Of a stretch of DNA of 47,709 nt, positions 31,947-40,430 are shown piece after piece. Source of the stretch: Clostridia bacterium (GTDB taxonomy: Bacteria > Bacillota > Clostridia > UMGS1883 > UMGS1540); NCBI GenBank assembly GCA_017620205.1, contig JAFZQX010000015.1, forward strand, positions 1 to 47,709. Direction: 5' to 3'. The position numbers and the translations under genes are program-made. How positions within the stretch are numbered: the first letter of the stretch is position 1; each line of letters starts with the position of its first letter. Below the pieces are notes generated by a model that was given only the letters and a program-made list of their open reading frames with translations, did no database searches and was not told where the DNA came from.

Positions 31947-33155
31947 AACGTAATAGGCTTTGACCTTAATGCGAAAAAGATAGAGCTTTACAAATCGGGC
32001 ATTGACCCGACAAACGAGGTCGGCAACGATGAGATTAAAAATTCTACAGTTGAATTTACCGCGGACGAAACAAAGCTTCGAGAAGCGAAGTTTCATATAG
32101 TTGCCGTTCCTACGCCCGTAAACGATGATCATACGCCCGATTTAACGCCCGTTATAGGCGCATCGGAAATAGTTGGCAGAAACCTTACAAAGGGCAGTAT
32201 AGTTGTGTTTGAATCAACCGTGTACCCGGGCGTTACTGAGGACGTTTGTCTGCCAATACTCGAGCGCGAGTCGGGAATGAAATGCGGAGTCGATTTTAAA
32301 ATAGGCTACTCGCCCGAACGCATAAACCCCGGCGACAAGGTGCACAGGCTTGAAAACATTAAAAAGATAGTTTCGGGTATGGACGAAGAAACGCTCGAAA
32401 ACGTTGCAAAGGTTTACGAAATCGTTGTAGACGCGGGCGTGCACCGTGCCCCGAGCATCAAAGTTGCGGAAGCCGCAAAGGTTATAGAAAACAGTCAAAG
32501 GGATATAAACATAGCCTTTATGAACGAGCTTTCGATTATATTTAACAAAATGGGAATTGACACAAAGTCGGTTTTAGAAGCGGCGGGTACAAAATGGAAT
32601 TTTCTTAAATTCTATCCCGGTCTTGTCGGCGGGCACTGCATAGGCGTAGACCCCTATTATCTCACATACAAAGCCGAAATGATAGGCTATCACAGCCAGG
32701 TAATTCTGGCGGGCAGACGCATAAACGACGATATGGGCAAATACGTTGCGGAAAACTGCGTAAAGCACTTAATAGCAGCCGACAAAGCCGTTGCAAACGC
32801 GCGCGTTGCTATCCTCGGCTTTACGTTTAAGGAAAACTGCCCCGATACGAGAAACACAAAGATTATAGATATAGTAAACGAGCTCGGCGAATACGGAATA
32901 ACGCCGATGGTGGCAGATCCCGCAGCTGACGCCGCTGAGGCTAAAAGACTTTACGGCATAGAGTTTGCGGATATGAGCGAAATCAAGAATATGGACGCGG
33001 TTGTTTTGGCGGTTGCGCACGAGAGCTTTTCACACCTTACCATGAAGGATATAGACGCCTTTTTCGGAAACGGCAAAAAGGTGCTTTTGGATATTAAGGG
33101 AATACTTGACAGAAAAGAGTACGAAGATAACGGATACCTTTACTGGAGACTCTAA
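31842..33155 (+). CDS. TviB/WbpA-type UDP-N-acetylhexosamine 6-dehydrogenase
   Basis: This 437-residue enzyme of the UDP-glucose/GDP-mannose dehydrogenase family oxidises C6 of a UDP-HexNAc twice to the uronic acid using NAD. It has the N-terminal GLGYVGMPIAVAFAKRGVNV, VPTPVNDDHTPDLTP, STVYPGVTEDV, SPERINPGDK, VAEAAKVIENSQRDINIAF and the catalytic-cysteine segment GLVGGHCIGVDPYYL, then ILGFTFKENCPDTRN. The order and wording match Salmonella TviB closely, so UDP-GlcNAc is the likely substrate, with UDP-GalNAc possible. Full length and apparently intact, unlike the stub upstream. It supplies an acidic aminosugar to the glycan. Confidence 0.93.
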   Translation: MSLYEKIKNNEERLSLVGLGYVGMPIAVAFAKRGVNVIGFDLNAKKIELYKSGIDPTNEVGNDEIKNSTVEFTADETKLREAKFHIVAVPTPVNDDHTPDLTPVIGASEIVGRNLTKGSIVVFESTVYPGVTEDVCLPILERESGMKCGVDFKIGYSPERINPGDKVHRLENIKKIVSGMDEETLENVAKVYEIVVDAGVHRAPSIKVAEAAKVIENSQRDINIAFMNELSIIFNKMGIDTKSVLEAAGTKWNFLKFYPGLVGGHCIGVDPYYLTYKAEMIGYHSQVILAGRRINDDMGKYVAENCVKHLIAADKAVANARVAILGFTFKENCPDTRNTKIIDIVNELGEYGITPMVADPAADAAEAKRLYGIEFADMSEIKNMDAVVLAVAHESFSHLTMKDIDAFFGNGKKVLLDIKGILDRKEYEDNGYLYWRL

Positions 33156-33170
33156 AGAAGGGATAATGAG

Positions 33171-34190
33171 ATGACTATTATAGTAACAGGCGGCGCAGGT
33201 TTTATAGGCTCAAACTTTATATTTTATATGCTTAAAAAGCATCCTGAGTATAGGATAGTTTGTCTTGATAAGCTTACATACGCGGGTAATCTCTCAACGC
33301 TCAAAAGCGTTATGAAAAGCCCCAACTTCCGCTTTGTAAAGCTTGATATTTGCGACAGGGAGGGCGTTTATAAGCTTTTTGAAGAAGAAAAGCCCGATAT
33401 GGTCGTAAATTTTGCGGCGGAAAGCCACGTTGACCGCAGTATTGAAAACCCCTCTGTTTTTCTTGAAACGAATATACTCGGCACGGGCGTCTTGATGGAT
33501 GGGTGCAGAAAGTACGGCATAAAGCGGTATCATCAGGTGAGCACCGACGAGGTTTACGGCGATCTGCCGCTTGACAGACCCGATCTTTTCTTTACTGAGG
33601 AAACGCCGCTTCACACATCGTCGCCGTATTCGTCATCAAAGGCGGGAGCAGATCTTTTGGTTTTGTCGTATTTCAGAACATACTCTCTGCCGGTGACTAT
33701 CAGCCGCTGCTCAAACAACTACGGTCCGTATCACTTCCCCGAAAAGCTGATACCGCTTATGATAGCGAATTGCTTAAACGATAAGCCGCTTCCCGTTTAC
33801 GGAGAGGGCAAAAACGTTCGCGACTGGCTTTATGTTGAGGATCACTGCAAGGCAATTGATCTTATATTGAGTAAAGGCAAAGTAGGCGAGGTTTATAACG
33901 TAGGCGGTCACAACGAAAAGAGAAATATCGATATTGTAAAGCTTATTTGCAAAGAGCTCGGAAAAAGCGAAGACCTTATAACCTTTGTGACGGACAGGAA
34001 GGGCCACGACATGCGCTATGCCATTGACCCTGCAAAGATACATAATGAGCTTGGCTGGCTGCCCGAAACAAAGTTTGATGACGGCATCAAAAAGACAATT
34101 GAGTGGTATCTCGAAAACCGCGATTGGTGGGAAGAGATAATAAGCGGCGAATACCAAAACTACTATGAAAAAATGTATGGCAACAGATAA
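33171..34190 (+). CDS. rfbB: dTDP-glucose 4,6-dehydratase
   Basis: A 339-residue extended SDR with TIIVTGGAGFIGSNFIFYML, DKLTYAGNLSTLKSV, FAAESHVDRSIENPSVFLET, VSTDEVYGDLP, SPYSSSKAGADLLV (Y-x3-K) and SRCSNNYGPYHFPEKLIPL, the hallmarks of RmlB/RfbB. The D-E pair of the STDEVYG motif gives the dehydration chemistry to dTDP-4-keto-6-deoxyglucose. No RmlA, RmlC or RmlD homologue is visible here, so the intermediate may feed rhamnose made elsewhere, or an amino/6-deoxy sugar. It is the last gene of the long operon. Confidence 0.95.
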   Translation: MTIIVTGGAGFIGSNFIFYMLKKHPEYRIVCLDKLTYAGNLSTLKSVMKSPNFRFVKLDICDREGVYKLFEEEKPDMVVNFAAESHVDRSIENPSVFLETNILGTGVLMDGCRKYGIKRYHQVSTDEVYGDLPLDRPDLFFTEETPLHTSSPYSSSKAGADLLVLSYFRTYSLPVTISRCSNNYGPYHFPEKLIPLMIANCLNDKPLPVYGEGKNVRDWLYVEDHCKAIDLILSKGKVGEVYNVGGHNEKRNIDIVKLICKELGKSEDLITFVTDRKGHDMRYAIDPAKIHNELGWLPETKFDDGIKKTIEWYLENRDWWEEIISGEYQNYYEKMYGNR

Positions 34191-34194
34191 GTAT

Positions 34195-34223
34195 TTGACA
34201 AAGAAAGACGTAAATTATATAAT
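34195..34223 (+). promoter_or_regulatory. Consensus promoter of ylmH and possibly the second sugar block
   Basis: TTGACA (34195-34200), 17 bases and TATAAT (34218-34223) are a perfect vegetative promoter five bases after the rfbB stop. The start should fall near 34230, giving a very short leader of about a dozen bases before ATG 34243. It divides the polysaccharide region into two transcription units. Confidence 0.85.
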
Positions 34224-34242
34224 AATATAAAAGGCTGTAAAA

Positions 34243-34992
34243 ATGGATAATGACAAGGATTTAAAAATCTTTTTATCGCATATTATGGATCTGGAAAATG
34301 CGTGTTTTACAAAAAACATTCCGTGCGCTACGGGTTTTTTGGACATGCAGAAGCAGCTTCATATACATGAAATAAAAAATAAATTCAGGACGGGCTTCGT
34401 GCTTTGGGGCGGCTTTCCCGAAGCGGAACGCAAAATCCTTCTCTTTCTTCCGGACTATGATATAGAAAAAGAGGATTATCTTCGCGTTATACGCGCGGCG
34501 CACGGAGGCGGCAAAACTCTTTCGCACAGAGACTATCTGGGCTCCGTATTAAATCTCGGCATAAAGCGAGATCTTGTAGGAGATATTCTGGTGTCGGAAA
34601 ATTCCGCGGATATAATAATAAAACCGGAAATAGAAGATTTTTTATATACTAATCTATCAAAGGCGGCAAGACAGAATTTGTCTCTTGAGGCTTTGCCCAT
34701 AACGGATATAAAAGAGCCCGAGACCGAAACAAAGGAGATTAAGTTTTCGGTATCAAGCCTTAGGCTTGACAGCGTTTTGGCGTCGGTTTTTAATCTTTCG
34801 CGGACAAAGGCGGCGGAGGCGGTTTCCGCGCAGTGTGCGTATGTAAACGACGTTTTGTGTTTGAAACCCGATAAATCAATTTCAGGCGGAGACAAAATAA
34901 CGCTCCGCAGAAAAGGCAGGGTAATAATATCGGAAATAGGCGGCGAAAGCCGCAAAGGTAAAACATTTGTAACAGCTAAAGTCTATAAGTAA
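34243..34992 (+). CDS. ylmH: YlmH-family S4-domain RNA-binding protein (RqcP2-like)
   Basis: The 249-residue protein has an N-terminal alpha/beta domain with FLSHIMDLENACFTKNIPC and RTGFVLWGGFPEAERKIL, the family stretch TLSHRDYLGSVLNLGIKRDL, and a C-terminal S4 RNA-binding domain (SLRLDSVLASVFNLSRTKAA, then ISGGDKITLRRKGRV). YlmH binds ribosomal 50S-tRNA complexes and can stand in for RqcP in alanine tailing during ribosome quality control. It usually sits in the division-associated ylm cluster before divIVA; here it stands alone among sugar genes. The ribosome site is weak (AAGG) and the leader very short. Confidence 0.9.
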   Translation: MDNDKDLKIFLSHIMDLENACFTKNIPCATGFLDMQKQLHIHEIKNKFRTGFVLWGGFPEAERKILLFLPDYDIEKEDYLRVIRAAHGGGKTLSHRDYLGSVLNLGIKRDLVGDILVSENSADIIIKPEIEDFLYTNLSKAARQNLSLEALPITDIKEPETETKEIKFSVSSLRLDSVLASVFNLSRTKAAEAVSAQCAYVNDVLCLKPDKSISGGDKITLRRKGRVIISEIGGESRKGKTFVTAKVYK

Positions 34993-34995
34993 CAT

Positions 34996-35033
34996 GGAGG
35001 AAAAACTTGAAAGAGCCTTTCAAGTCAGCCTCC
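34996..35033 (+). other. Nested stem-loop between ylmH and the CapE gene
   Basis: CTTGAAAG and CTTTCAAG (35006-35024) pair around a three-base loop. GGAGG (34996-35000) and CCTCC (35029-35033) can extend the structure outside it. No T-run follows, so it is not a typical terminator. The rest of the gap up to 35180 (188 bases in all) shows no convincing gene: an open frame from ATG 34994 lacks a ribosome site and mostly overlaps the CapE gene. Confidence 0.45.
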
Positions 35034-35180
35034 GGCGGAATCTATCGTCCGTGCGAAGTTTTCCTTGCTTTGATTCGGAAACGCACATGGACAAAAAATC
35101 TCTTTCATTCCTTACTCCGCTTGAAAGAGAAAGCCTAATACTTTTAAATGTCGATGCGGAGCGACGGAATGGAGATTTTT

Positions 35181-36212
35181 ATGTCAGCATTTGGCGGCGC
35201 AACTTTAATGATAACAGGCGGTACAGGCTCGTTTGGCAATACCGTTTTAAAGCACTTTTTAGAGTCCGATGTTTCGGAGATACGCATATTCTCACGTGAT
35301 GAGAAAAAGCAGGACGATATGCGCCATGAGCTTCAGGTAAAGCATCCGGACTGCGCAAAAAAAGTAAGGTTTCATATAGGGGACGTCAGAGATTACCGTT
35401 CAGTTTCGGATGCTATGGGCGGTGTGGATTATATATTTCACGCGGCGGCACTAAAGCAGGTTCCCTCATGCGAATTTTTCCCTATGGAAGCAGTTAAAAC
35501 AAATGTGGAAGGTACGGATAACGTACTTCACGCAGCTATTGACGCAGGCGTTAAAAAAGTTGTCTGTCTTTCAACGGATAAAGCGGCATATCCCATAAAC
35601 GCCATGGGTATTTCAAAGGCCATGATGGAGCATGTTATATACGCAAACGCGAGAGTTGCGGCGGAGAGGGGCGGCACGGTTATATGCTGTACGCGTTACG
35701 GAAACGTTATGTGCAGCCGCGGTTCGGTTATCCCGCTTTTTATAGATCAGATTAAAAGCGGCAACCCCGTAACTATTACAAACCCTAAAATGACGAGGTT
35801 TTTAATGAACCTTGACGAGGCTGTTGAGCTTGTCCGCTTCGCGTTTGTAAACGCAAACCCCGGCGACTTGTTTATCCAGAAAGCGGACGCCGGAACTATA
35901 GGCGACCTAGCCAAAGCAGTGCAGAAGCTCTTTGGCGATACGGGCACAAGAATAATAGGTACGCGCCACGGAGAAAAGCTTTTTGAAACGCTTATGACAA
36001 GAGAAGAGCGCCTTCGCGCAGAGGATATGGGCGATTATTTCCGCGTTGCCGCGGATAACCGCGACTTAAACTACGACAAATTCTTTGTAGAAGGTGATGT
36101 AATGACGGAAGCGGATGAATCATACACATCCCATAATACAAACGTTTTGGATGTTGACGGAATCGTCCAAAAGATATTGACGACAGACTATGTAAAAAAT
36201 CAACTTAAGTAA
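35181..36212 (+). CDS. capE: UDP-GlcNAc 4,6-dehydratase/5-epimerase, CapE/FnlA-like
   Basis: This 343-residue short-form polysaccharide dehydratase catalyses the first step from UDP-GlcNAc to UDP-L-FucNAc. It shows MITGGTGSFGNTVLKHFLES, IFSRDEKKQDDMRHEL, HAAALKQVPSCEFFPMEAVK, CLSTDKAAYPINAMGISK, where methionine replaces the usual SDR tyrosine as in CapE/FlaA1 relatives, and RYGNVMCSRGSVIPLFIDQI. ATG 35181 is the start, six bases after GGAG; the longer in-frame 35148 start has no family match. CapG and CapF homologues follow 3 kb downstream in the same orientation, completing the pathway. Confidence 0.92.
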   Translation: MSAFGGATLMITGGTGSFGNTVLKHFLESDVSEIRIFSRDEKKQDDMRHELQVKHPDCAKKVRFHIGDVRDYRSVSDAMGGVDYIFHAAALKQVPSCEFFPMEAVKTNVEGTDNVLHAAIDAGVKKVVCLSTDKAAYPINAMGISKAMMEHVIYANARVAAERGGTVICCTRYGNVMCSRGSVIPLFIDQIKSGNPVTITNPKMTRFLMNLDEAVELVRFAFVNANPGDLFIQKADAGTIGDLAKAVQKLFGDTGTRIIGTRHGEKLFETLMTREERLRAEDMGDYFRVAADNRDLNYDKFFVEGDVMTEADESYTSHNTNVLDVDGIVQKILTTDYVKNQLK

Positions 36213-36225
36213 GGAGCTACATAAA

Positions 36226-37305
36226 ATGCAGATAGATTTAAACGGTAAAAGAATACTTATAACGGGCGCAGCCGGCTTTATAGGCGCGCACCTTGCAATC
36301 AGACTTTTAAATGAAACCGAAGGCGCTGAAATAATAGGTCTTGACAGTATGAATGACTACTATGATCCGTCGCTCAAGGAGCACAGACTTGACCTTATAA
36401 ATGAAGCGGTTAAAAGCAGTAAAAGCGCATTTAAATTTATAAAGGGCAATATTGCGGATAAAAGCCTTATAGACGAAGTTTTTACGCTTTATAAGCCCGG
36501 TGTTGTGGTAAACCTTGCGGCGCAGGCGGGCGTGCGTTATTCAATAGACCATCCCGAAGCTTACATAGAAGCAAACATTATAGGCTTTTTCAATATCCTT
36601 GAAGCGTGCCGCCATTCGTATGATAACAGCGATGCGGGCGTTGAGCACCTCGTTTACGCTTCTTCGTCATCTGTTTACGGCGGAAACAAAAAGATTCCGT
36701 TTTCAACGGACGATAAGGTTGACAACCCCGTCTCTTTATACGCTGCTACGAAAAAGTCAAACGAGCTTTTGGCGCATGCATATTCAAAACTTTATAATAT
36801 ACCCTCAACGGGTCTTCGCTTTTTCACGGTTTACGGTCCTGCGGGAAGACCTGATATGTTCGCGTTCTCCGCGACAAACCGCTTGGCTGAGGGCAAGGAT
36901 ATAACTATATTTAACTACGGCAACATGAAGCGCGATTTTACGTATGTTGACGATATAGTAGAAGGCGTCATCCGCGTTATGTGCGGTGCGCCGGATAGAC
37001 AAAACGGCGAGGACGGACTTCCCATTCCGCCGTATGCTGTTTATAACATAGGCGGCGGCCATCCCGAAAACCTTATGGACTTTATAAATACATTGCAGGA
37101 AGAGCTGGTAAGAGCCGGCGTTTTGCCGCAGGATTATGATTTTGAAGCGCACAGAAAATTTGCGCCGATGCAGCCGGGCGATGTGCCTGTGACATACGCA
37201 GACCCTACTGCGCTTGAAGAAAAATTCGGTTTCAAGCCGAAAATAGAGATAAGAGAAGGCTTGAGAAAATTTGCGGAGTGGTATAAAGAGTATTATAAAA
37301 AATGA
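36226..37305 (+). CDS. UDP-glucuronate 4-epimerase (GAE/CapI-like extended SDR)
   Basis: The 359 residues include RILITGAAGFIGAHLAIRLL, DSMNDYYDPSLKEHRL, LAAQAGVRYSIDHPEAYIEA, YASSSSVYGGNKKIPFS, SLYAATKKSNELLAHAYSKL (Y-x3-K) and RFFTVYGPAGRPDMF. The N-D-Y-Y-D and A-G-V-R-Y-S segments are typical of enzymes converting UDP-GlcA to UDP-GalA. UDP-GalA could be a donor for a glycosyltransferase here; the UDP-glucose dehydrogenase needed to make UDP-GlcA is not in the window. It is followed by a GHMP kinase and a nucleotidyltransferase ten and thirteen bases apart. Confidence 0.9.
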   Translation: MQIDLNGKRILITGAAGFIGAHLAIRLLNETEGAEIIGLDSMNDYYDPSLKEHRLDLINEAVKSSKSAFKFIKGNIADKSLIDEVFTLYKPGVVVNLAAQAGVRYSIDHPEAYIEANIIGFFNILEACRHSYDNSDAGVEHLVYASSSSVYGGNKKIPFSTDDKVDNPVSLYAATKKSNELLAHAYSKLYNIPSTGLRFFTVYGPAGRPDMFAFSATNRLAEGKDITIFNYGNMKRDFTYVDDIVEGVIRVMCGAPDRQNGEDGLPIPPYAVYNIGGGHPENLMDFINTLQEELVRAGVLPQDYDFEAHRKFAPMQPGDVPVTYADPTALEEKFGFKPKIEIREGLRKFAEWYKEYYKK

Positions 37306-37314
37306 GGTAAGAAA

Positions 37315-38487
37315 ATGCTTTGCGAAGAAAGATTTTTTGAAATTTACGGACGCGACGCAGAGGGCATATCATTTGCGCCTTACCGCGTTTGTCCTATAGG
37401 CGCGCATTCAGACCATAATTTAGGTAAAATAACGGGCTTTGCAATTGACAAGGGAATAAGTATTGCGTTTAGCCCGAAAAGAAACGGCGTTGTTGAAATG
37501 TCAAGCTTGCAGTTTCAAAAACGCGCGCAGTGGCATATATCGTCGGTTCCGCAAAACAAAGAAAACGACTGGGCTGATTACCTTCGCGGCGCAACTTTGG
37601 CGCTTTCAAAGCTACATACGCTTGAAGTCGGCTTGTGCGGCGTTATAGAGGGCAGTCTGCCTATTGGCGGTCTTTCTTCAAGCGCGGCTGTTATTTTGGC
37701 GTTTTTATCCGCGCTTTGCAGAGTTAATAACATAAGTCTTTCGCCGCAGGAAATGATAGATACGGCACAACAAGCCGAAATGGAATATGTAGGCGTAAGC
37801 GTAGGCAAGCTTGACCAATCCTGCGAGGTTCTTTGCAAAAAAGACCACCTTCTTTATCTTGATACGCTTGACGGCAGCTACGAGCTGATAAAAACGCCGG
37901 GCACCATGAAGCCCTATAAAATAGCCATATTTTTCAGCGGACTTGAGCACAGCCTTGTCGGTTCAAAGTATAATATGCGCGTTGATGAGCTTCGCGCAGG
38001 AGTTTACGCCCTTCAGGCTTTTTCGGGAATGGAATATGGAAAGTTCGGCGAAGCGAATGCAAGAAATGTACCGCCGGAAACATACTATAAATATAAAGAC
38101 AAACTGCCGTTGCCGTGGGCAAAACGCTGCGAGCATTGGTATACGGAGTTTAAGAGAGTTGAAGAGGGCGCAGAGGCTTGGAGACAGGGAGACATTGAAA
38201 CGTTCGGACGTCTTTCTTTTGAATCGGGCCGAAGCAGTATCAAAAACTGGGAATCGGGCGCGCCTGAACAGATACGGCTTTACGAAATAATGACAGAAAC
38301 GGACGGTATATACGGCGGACGTTTCTGCGGCGCGGGTTTTAAAGGCTGCTGTATGGCGTTTATTGACCCGTCGTATGAAGAAGAAATAGTTAAAAATGTA
38401 AGCCAAAAGTATTTAACCGATTTCCCGCACCTTAAAGAAAAATACAGCGTACATATATGTGAAAGCGCAGACGGTGCTGAAATATAA
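37315..38487 (+). CDS. Galactokinase-family GHMP kinase, galacturonokinase-like
   Basis: A 390-residue GHMP kinase with the substrate motif PYRVCPIGAHSDHNLGKITG, the ATP-binding loop LPIGGLSSSAAVILAFLSAL and GVSVGKLDQSCEV, with the catalytic aspartate in LDQ. The end has GGRFCGAGFKGCCMAFIDP, the third GHMP motif. Galactokinases usually read R-x-N-L-I-G-E-H-x-D-Y; here the motif is R-V-C-P-I-G-A-H-S-D-H-N, as in plant galacturonokinase (R-I-C-P-L-G-A-H-I-D-H-Q), and the W-x-S-G-x(3)-F-G-R/K and A-K-R-x-E-H segments agree too. Its position between a UDP-uronate epimerase and a nucleotidyltransferase fits uronic-acid-1-phosphate formation. Substrate is inferred. Confidence 0.85.
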   Translation: MLCEERFFEIYGRDAEGISFAPYRVCPIGAHSDHNLGKITGFAIDKGISIAFSPKRNGVVEMSSLQFQKRAQWHISSVPQNKENDWADYLRGATLALSKLHTLEVGLCGVIEGSLPIGGLSSSAAVILAFLSALCRVNNISLSPQEMIDTAQQAEMEYVGVSVGKLDQSCEVLCKKDHLLYLDTLDGSYELIKTPGTMKPYKIAIFFSGLEHSLVGSKYNMRVDELRAGVYALQAFSGMEYGKFGEANARNVPPETYYKYKDKLPLPWAKRCEHWYTEFKRVEEGAEAWRQGDIETFGRLSFESGRSSIKNWESGAPEQIRLYEIMTETDGIYGGRFCGAGFKGCCMAFIDPSYEEEIVKNVSQKYLTDFPHLKEKYSVHICESADGAEI

Positions 38488-38500
38488 GCTTGGTGATATT

Positions 38501-39235
38501 ATGAAATGTTTAATTCTTGCGGCGGGATACGCAACAAGGCTTTATCCGCTGACGGAAAATTTTCCGAAGCCGCTTTTAGAGGTTAATGGCAAAACAATTC
38601 TCGACTGGCTTGTGGACGATATACAAGGTTCAGGCTTTGTTGAAGAATATATTGTTATTTCAAATCATAAGTTTGCAAAGCAATTTGAGAAATGGGCAGA
38701 GGGAAGAGATGAAAACATAACGGTTTTGGACGACGGCACAAGCACTAACGAAACGCGCCTCGGTGCGGTTCGTGATATCATGTTTGCCATAGACAAGCTG
38801 AAAATCGACGATGATCTGCTCATAATAGCAGGTGATAATCTGCTTGACTTCAGTTTAAACGGTTTTGTAGAATACGCAAAAGAAAAAAACGCTTCGTGTA
38901 TAATGCGATACTTTGAGCCGTCCTTAGAAAAACTCAGAAAGACAGGCGTTATTGAGCTTGACGAAAACGGAAGGGTTTTGGCGATGGAAGAAAAGCCCGC
39001 TTTGCCGCGTTCGCATTGGTGCGCGCCGCCGTTTTATTATTATAAGCGTGAGGATACTAAGCTTGTAAAAGAAGGAATAGAAGAAGGATGCGGCACTGAC
39101 GCGCCGGGCCATTTTATAGCGTGGCTGTGTACAAAAACACCTGTTTTTGCGTATGAGATGCCCGGGAAAAGATATGATATAGGCGATATTAAAAGCTATG
39201 AGGATGTAAAGAATACGTATAACGGAATTATATAG
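38501..39235 (+). CDS. Sugar-phosphate nucleotidyltransferase
   Basis: The 244-residue protein has the family loop CLILAAGYATRLYPLTENFP with KPLLEVNGKTILDWLVDDI, IIAGDNLLDFSLNG (metal-binding aspartate), GVIELDENGRVLAMEEKP and RYDIGDIKSYEDV. It is short and lacks a C-terminal beta-helix or acetyltransferase domain, as do RmlA-type and MurNAc-1-phosphate uridylyltransferases. Together with the kinase upstream it would turn a sugar-1-phosphate into its NDP form. Start: ATG 38501, with GGTGAT upstream; the longer frame from 38459 lies inside the kinase gene. Confidence 0.88.
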   Translation: MKCLILAAGYATRLYPLTENFPKPLLEVNGKTILDWLVDDIQGSGFVEEYIVISNHKFAKQFEKWAEGRDENITVLDDGTSTNETRLGAVRDIMFAIDKLKIDDDLLIIAGDNLLDFSLNGFVEYAKEKNASCIMRYFEPSLEKLRKTGVIELDENGRVLAMEEKPALPRSHWCAPPFYYYKREDTKLVKEGIEEGCGTDAPGHFIAWLCTKTPVFAYEMPGKRYDIGDIKSYEDVKNTYNGII

Positions 39236-39263
39236 ATTGAAGACATGAAAGGATAAATGCTTT

Positions 39264-40430
39264 ATGTATGACGCTCGTTTTAAAGATAACGGAAAACTTA
39301 AACTTCTTATAATTGTCGGCACACGTCCCGAGATCATCCGTCTTTCGGCGGTTATAAAAAAGTGCCGCAAGTATTTTGATACGCTCCTGGCGCACACGGG
39401 ACAAAACTATGACTATAACTTAAACGGCGTTTTCTTTAAAGATTTGGAACTTGACGCACCCGATATATATATGGAAGCTGTGGGAGATAACCTCGGTGCA
39501 ACTATGGGAAACATAATAGCAAAGTCTTATGAGCTTATGATGGAGATTAAGCCCGACGCGGTGCTTGTTCTGGGCGACACGAATTCGTGCCTCTCCGTTA
39601 TAGGCGCGAAAAGACTTCATATTCCGATATTCCATATGGAAGCGGGGAACATATGTAAGGATGAATGTCTGCCGGAGGAAACAAACAGAAGAATAGTTGA
39701 TATTATATCTGACGTAAACCTTGCGTATTCGGAGCATGCGCGCCGCTATTTGGCGGAGTGCGGTCTGCCGAAAGAGAGAACTTATGTTACGGGCTCTCCC
39801 ATGGCGGAGGTGCTTCGCGCAAACCTTGACAGCATTGAGAAAAGCGATATATTAAATAAATTGAATCTCGAGCCCCGGAAGTATATTCTCCTTTCGGCGC
39901 ACAGGGAAGAGAATATTGACACCGAAAAGAATTTTACGGATCTTTTTACGGCAATAAACGAAATGGCTGAAAAATACGATATGCCCGTTTTGTATTCCTG
40001 CCATCCCAGATCAAAAAAACGTCTTGACGAAACTGGATTTAAGCTTGACAAACGCGTTATAATGCATGAACCACTCGGCTTTCATGACTATAACTGCCTG
40101 CAGAAAAACGCTTTCGCGGTTGTGTCCGATTCGGGAACGCTCCCCGAAGAGAGCAGCTTTTTCACATCTATAGGAAAGCCTTTCCCCGCCGTTTGCATAC
40201 GCACATCGACAGAGCGCCCCGAAGCGCTTGATAAGGGCTGCTTTGTGCTTGCGGGCATAGACAAAAAGAGCCTTTTACAGGCGGTGGATTTAGCCGTTGA
40301 AATGGTTAAAAACGGCGACAACGGTTTGCCCGTGCCGGACTATATAGATGAAAACGTGTCCGACAAAGTAGTTAAGATAATTCAGAGCTACACGGGCGTT
40401 GTAGATAAAATGGTTTGGAGAAAAATATGA
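39264..40430 (+). CDS. capG: UDP-N-acetylhexosamine 2-epimerase, CapG/FnlC-like
   Basis: A 388-residue non-hydrolysing 2-epimerase relative of WecB with LIIVGTRPEIIRLSAVIKKC, HTGQNYDYNLNGVFFKDL, VLGDTNSCLSVIGAKRLHIP, HMEAGNICKDECLPEETNRR, LSAHREENIDT and VVSDSGTLPEESSFF. D-x-E-A-G and S-A-H-R-E-E catalytic residues are intact. The H-T-G-Q-N-Y-D-Y-N-L/M-N form and the neighbours CapE and CapF identify it with CapG/FnlC/WbjD, which converts UDP-PneNAc to UDP-L-FucNAc at the last step. AAAGGA lies ten bases before the ATG. It is followed by CapF with a four-base overlap. Confidence 0.92.
   Translation: MYDARFKDNGKLKLLIIVGTRPEIIRLSAVIKKCRKYFDTLLAHTGQNYDYNLNGVFFKDLELDAPDIYMEAVGDNLGATMGNIIAKSYELMMEIKPDAVLVLGDTNSCLSVIGAKRLHIPIFHMEAGNICKDECLPEETNRRIVDIISDVNLAYSEHARRYLAECGLPKERTYVTGSPMAEVLRANLDSIEKSDILNKLNLEPRKYILLSAHREENIDTEKNFTDLFTAINEMAEKYDMPVLYSCHPRSKKRLDETGFKLDKRVIMHEPLGFHDYNCLQKNAFAVVSDSGTLPEESSFFTSIGKPFPAVCIRTSTERPEALDKGCFVLAGIDKKSLLQAVDLAVEMVKNGDNGLPVPDYIDENVSDKVVKIIQSYTGVVDKMVWRKI

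Noticed and set aside
31842..33155. Vi antigen synthesis suggested by TviB similarity
   Set aside because: TviC, TviD, TviE and Vex exporter homologues in Vi order are absent. The enzyme is a common precursor maker for many acidic glycans.
34994..35299. Open frame of 101 codons on the plus strand starting two bases after ylmH
   Set aside because: It lacks a ribosome site, its second half lies inside the CapE gene in another frame, and it resembles no family; the first part coincides with a stem-loop.
39420..39737. Antisense open frames across the CapG gene and similar long minus frames at 38924-39397 and 37963-38406
   Set aside because: They are shadows created by codon bias in the real plus-strand genes, without start signals or recognisable domains.
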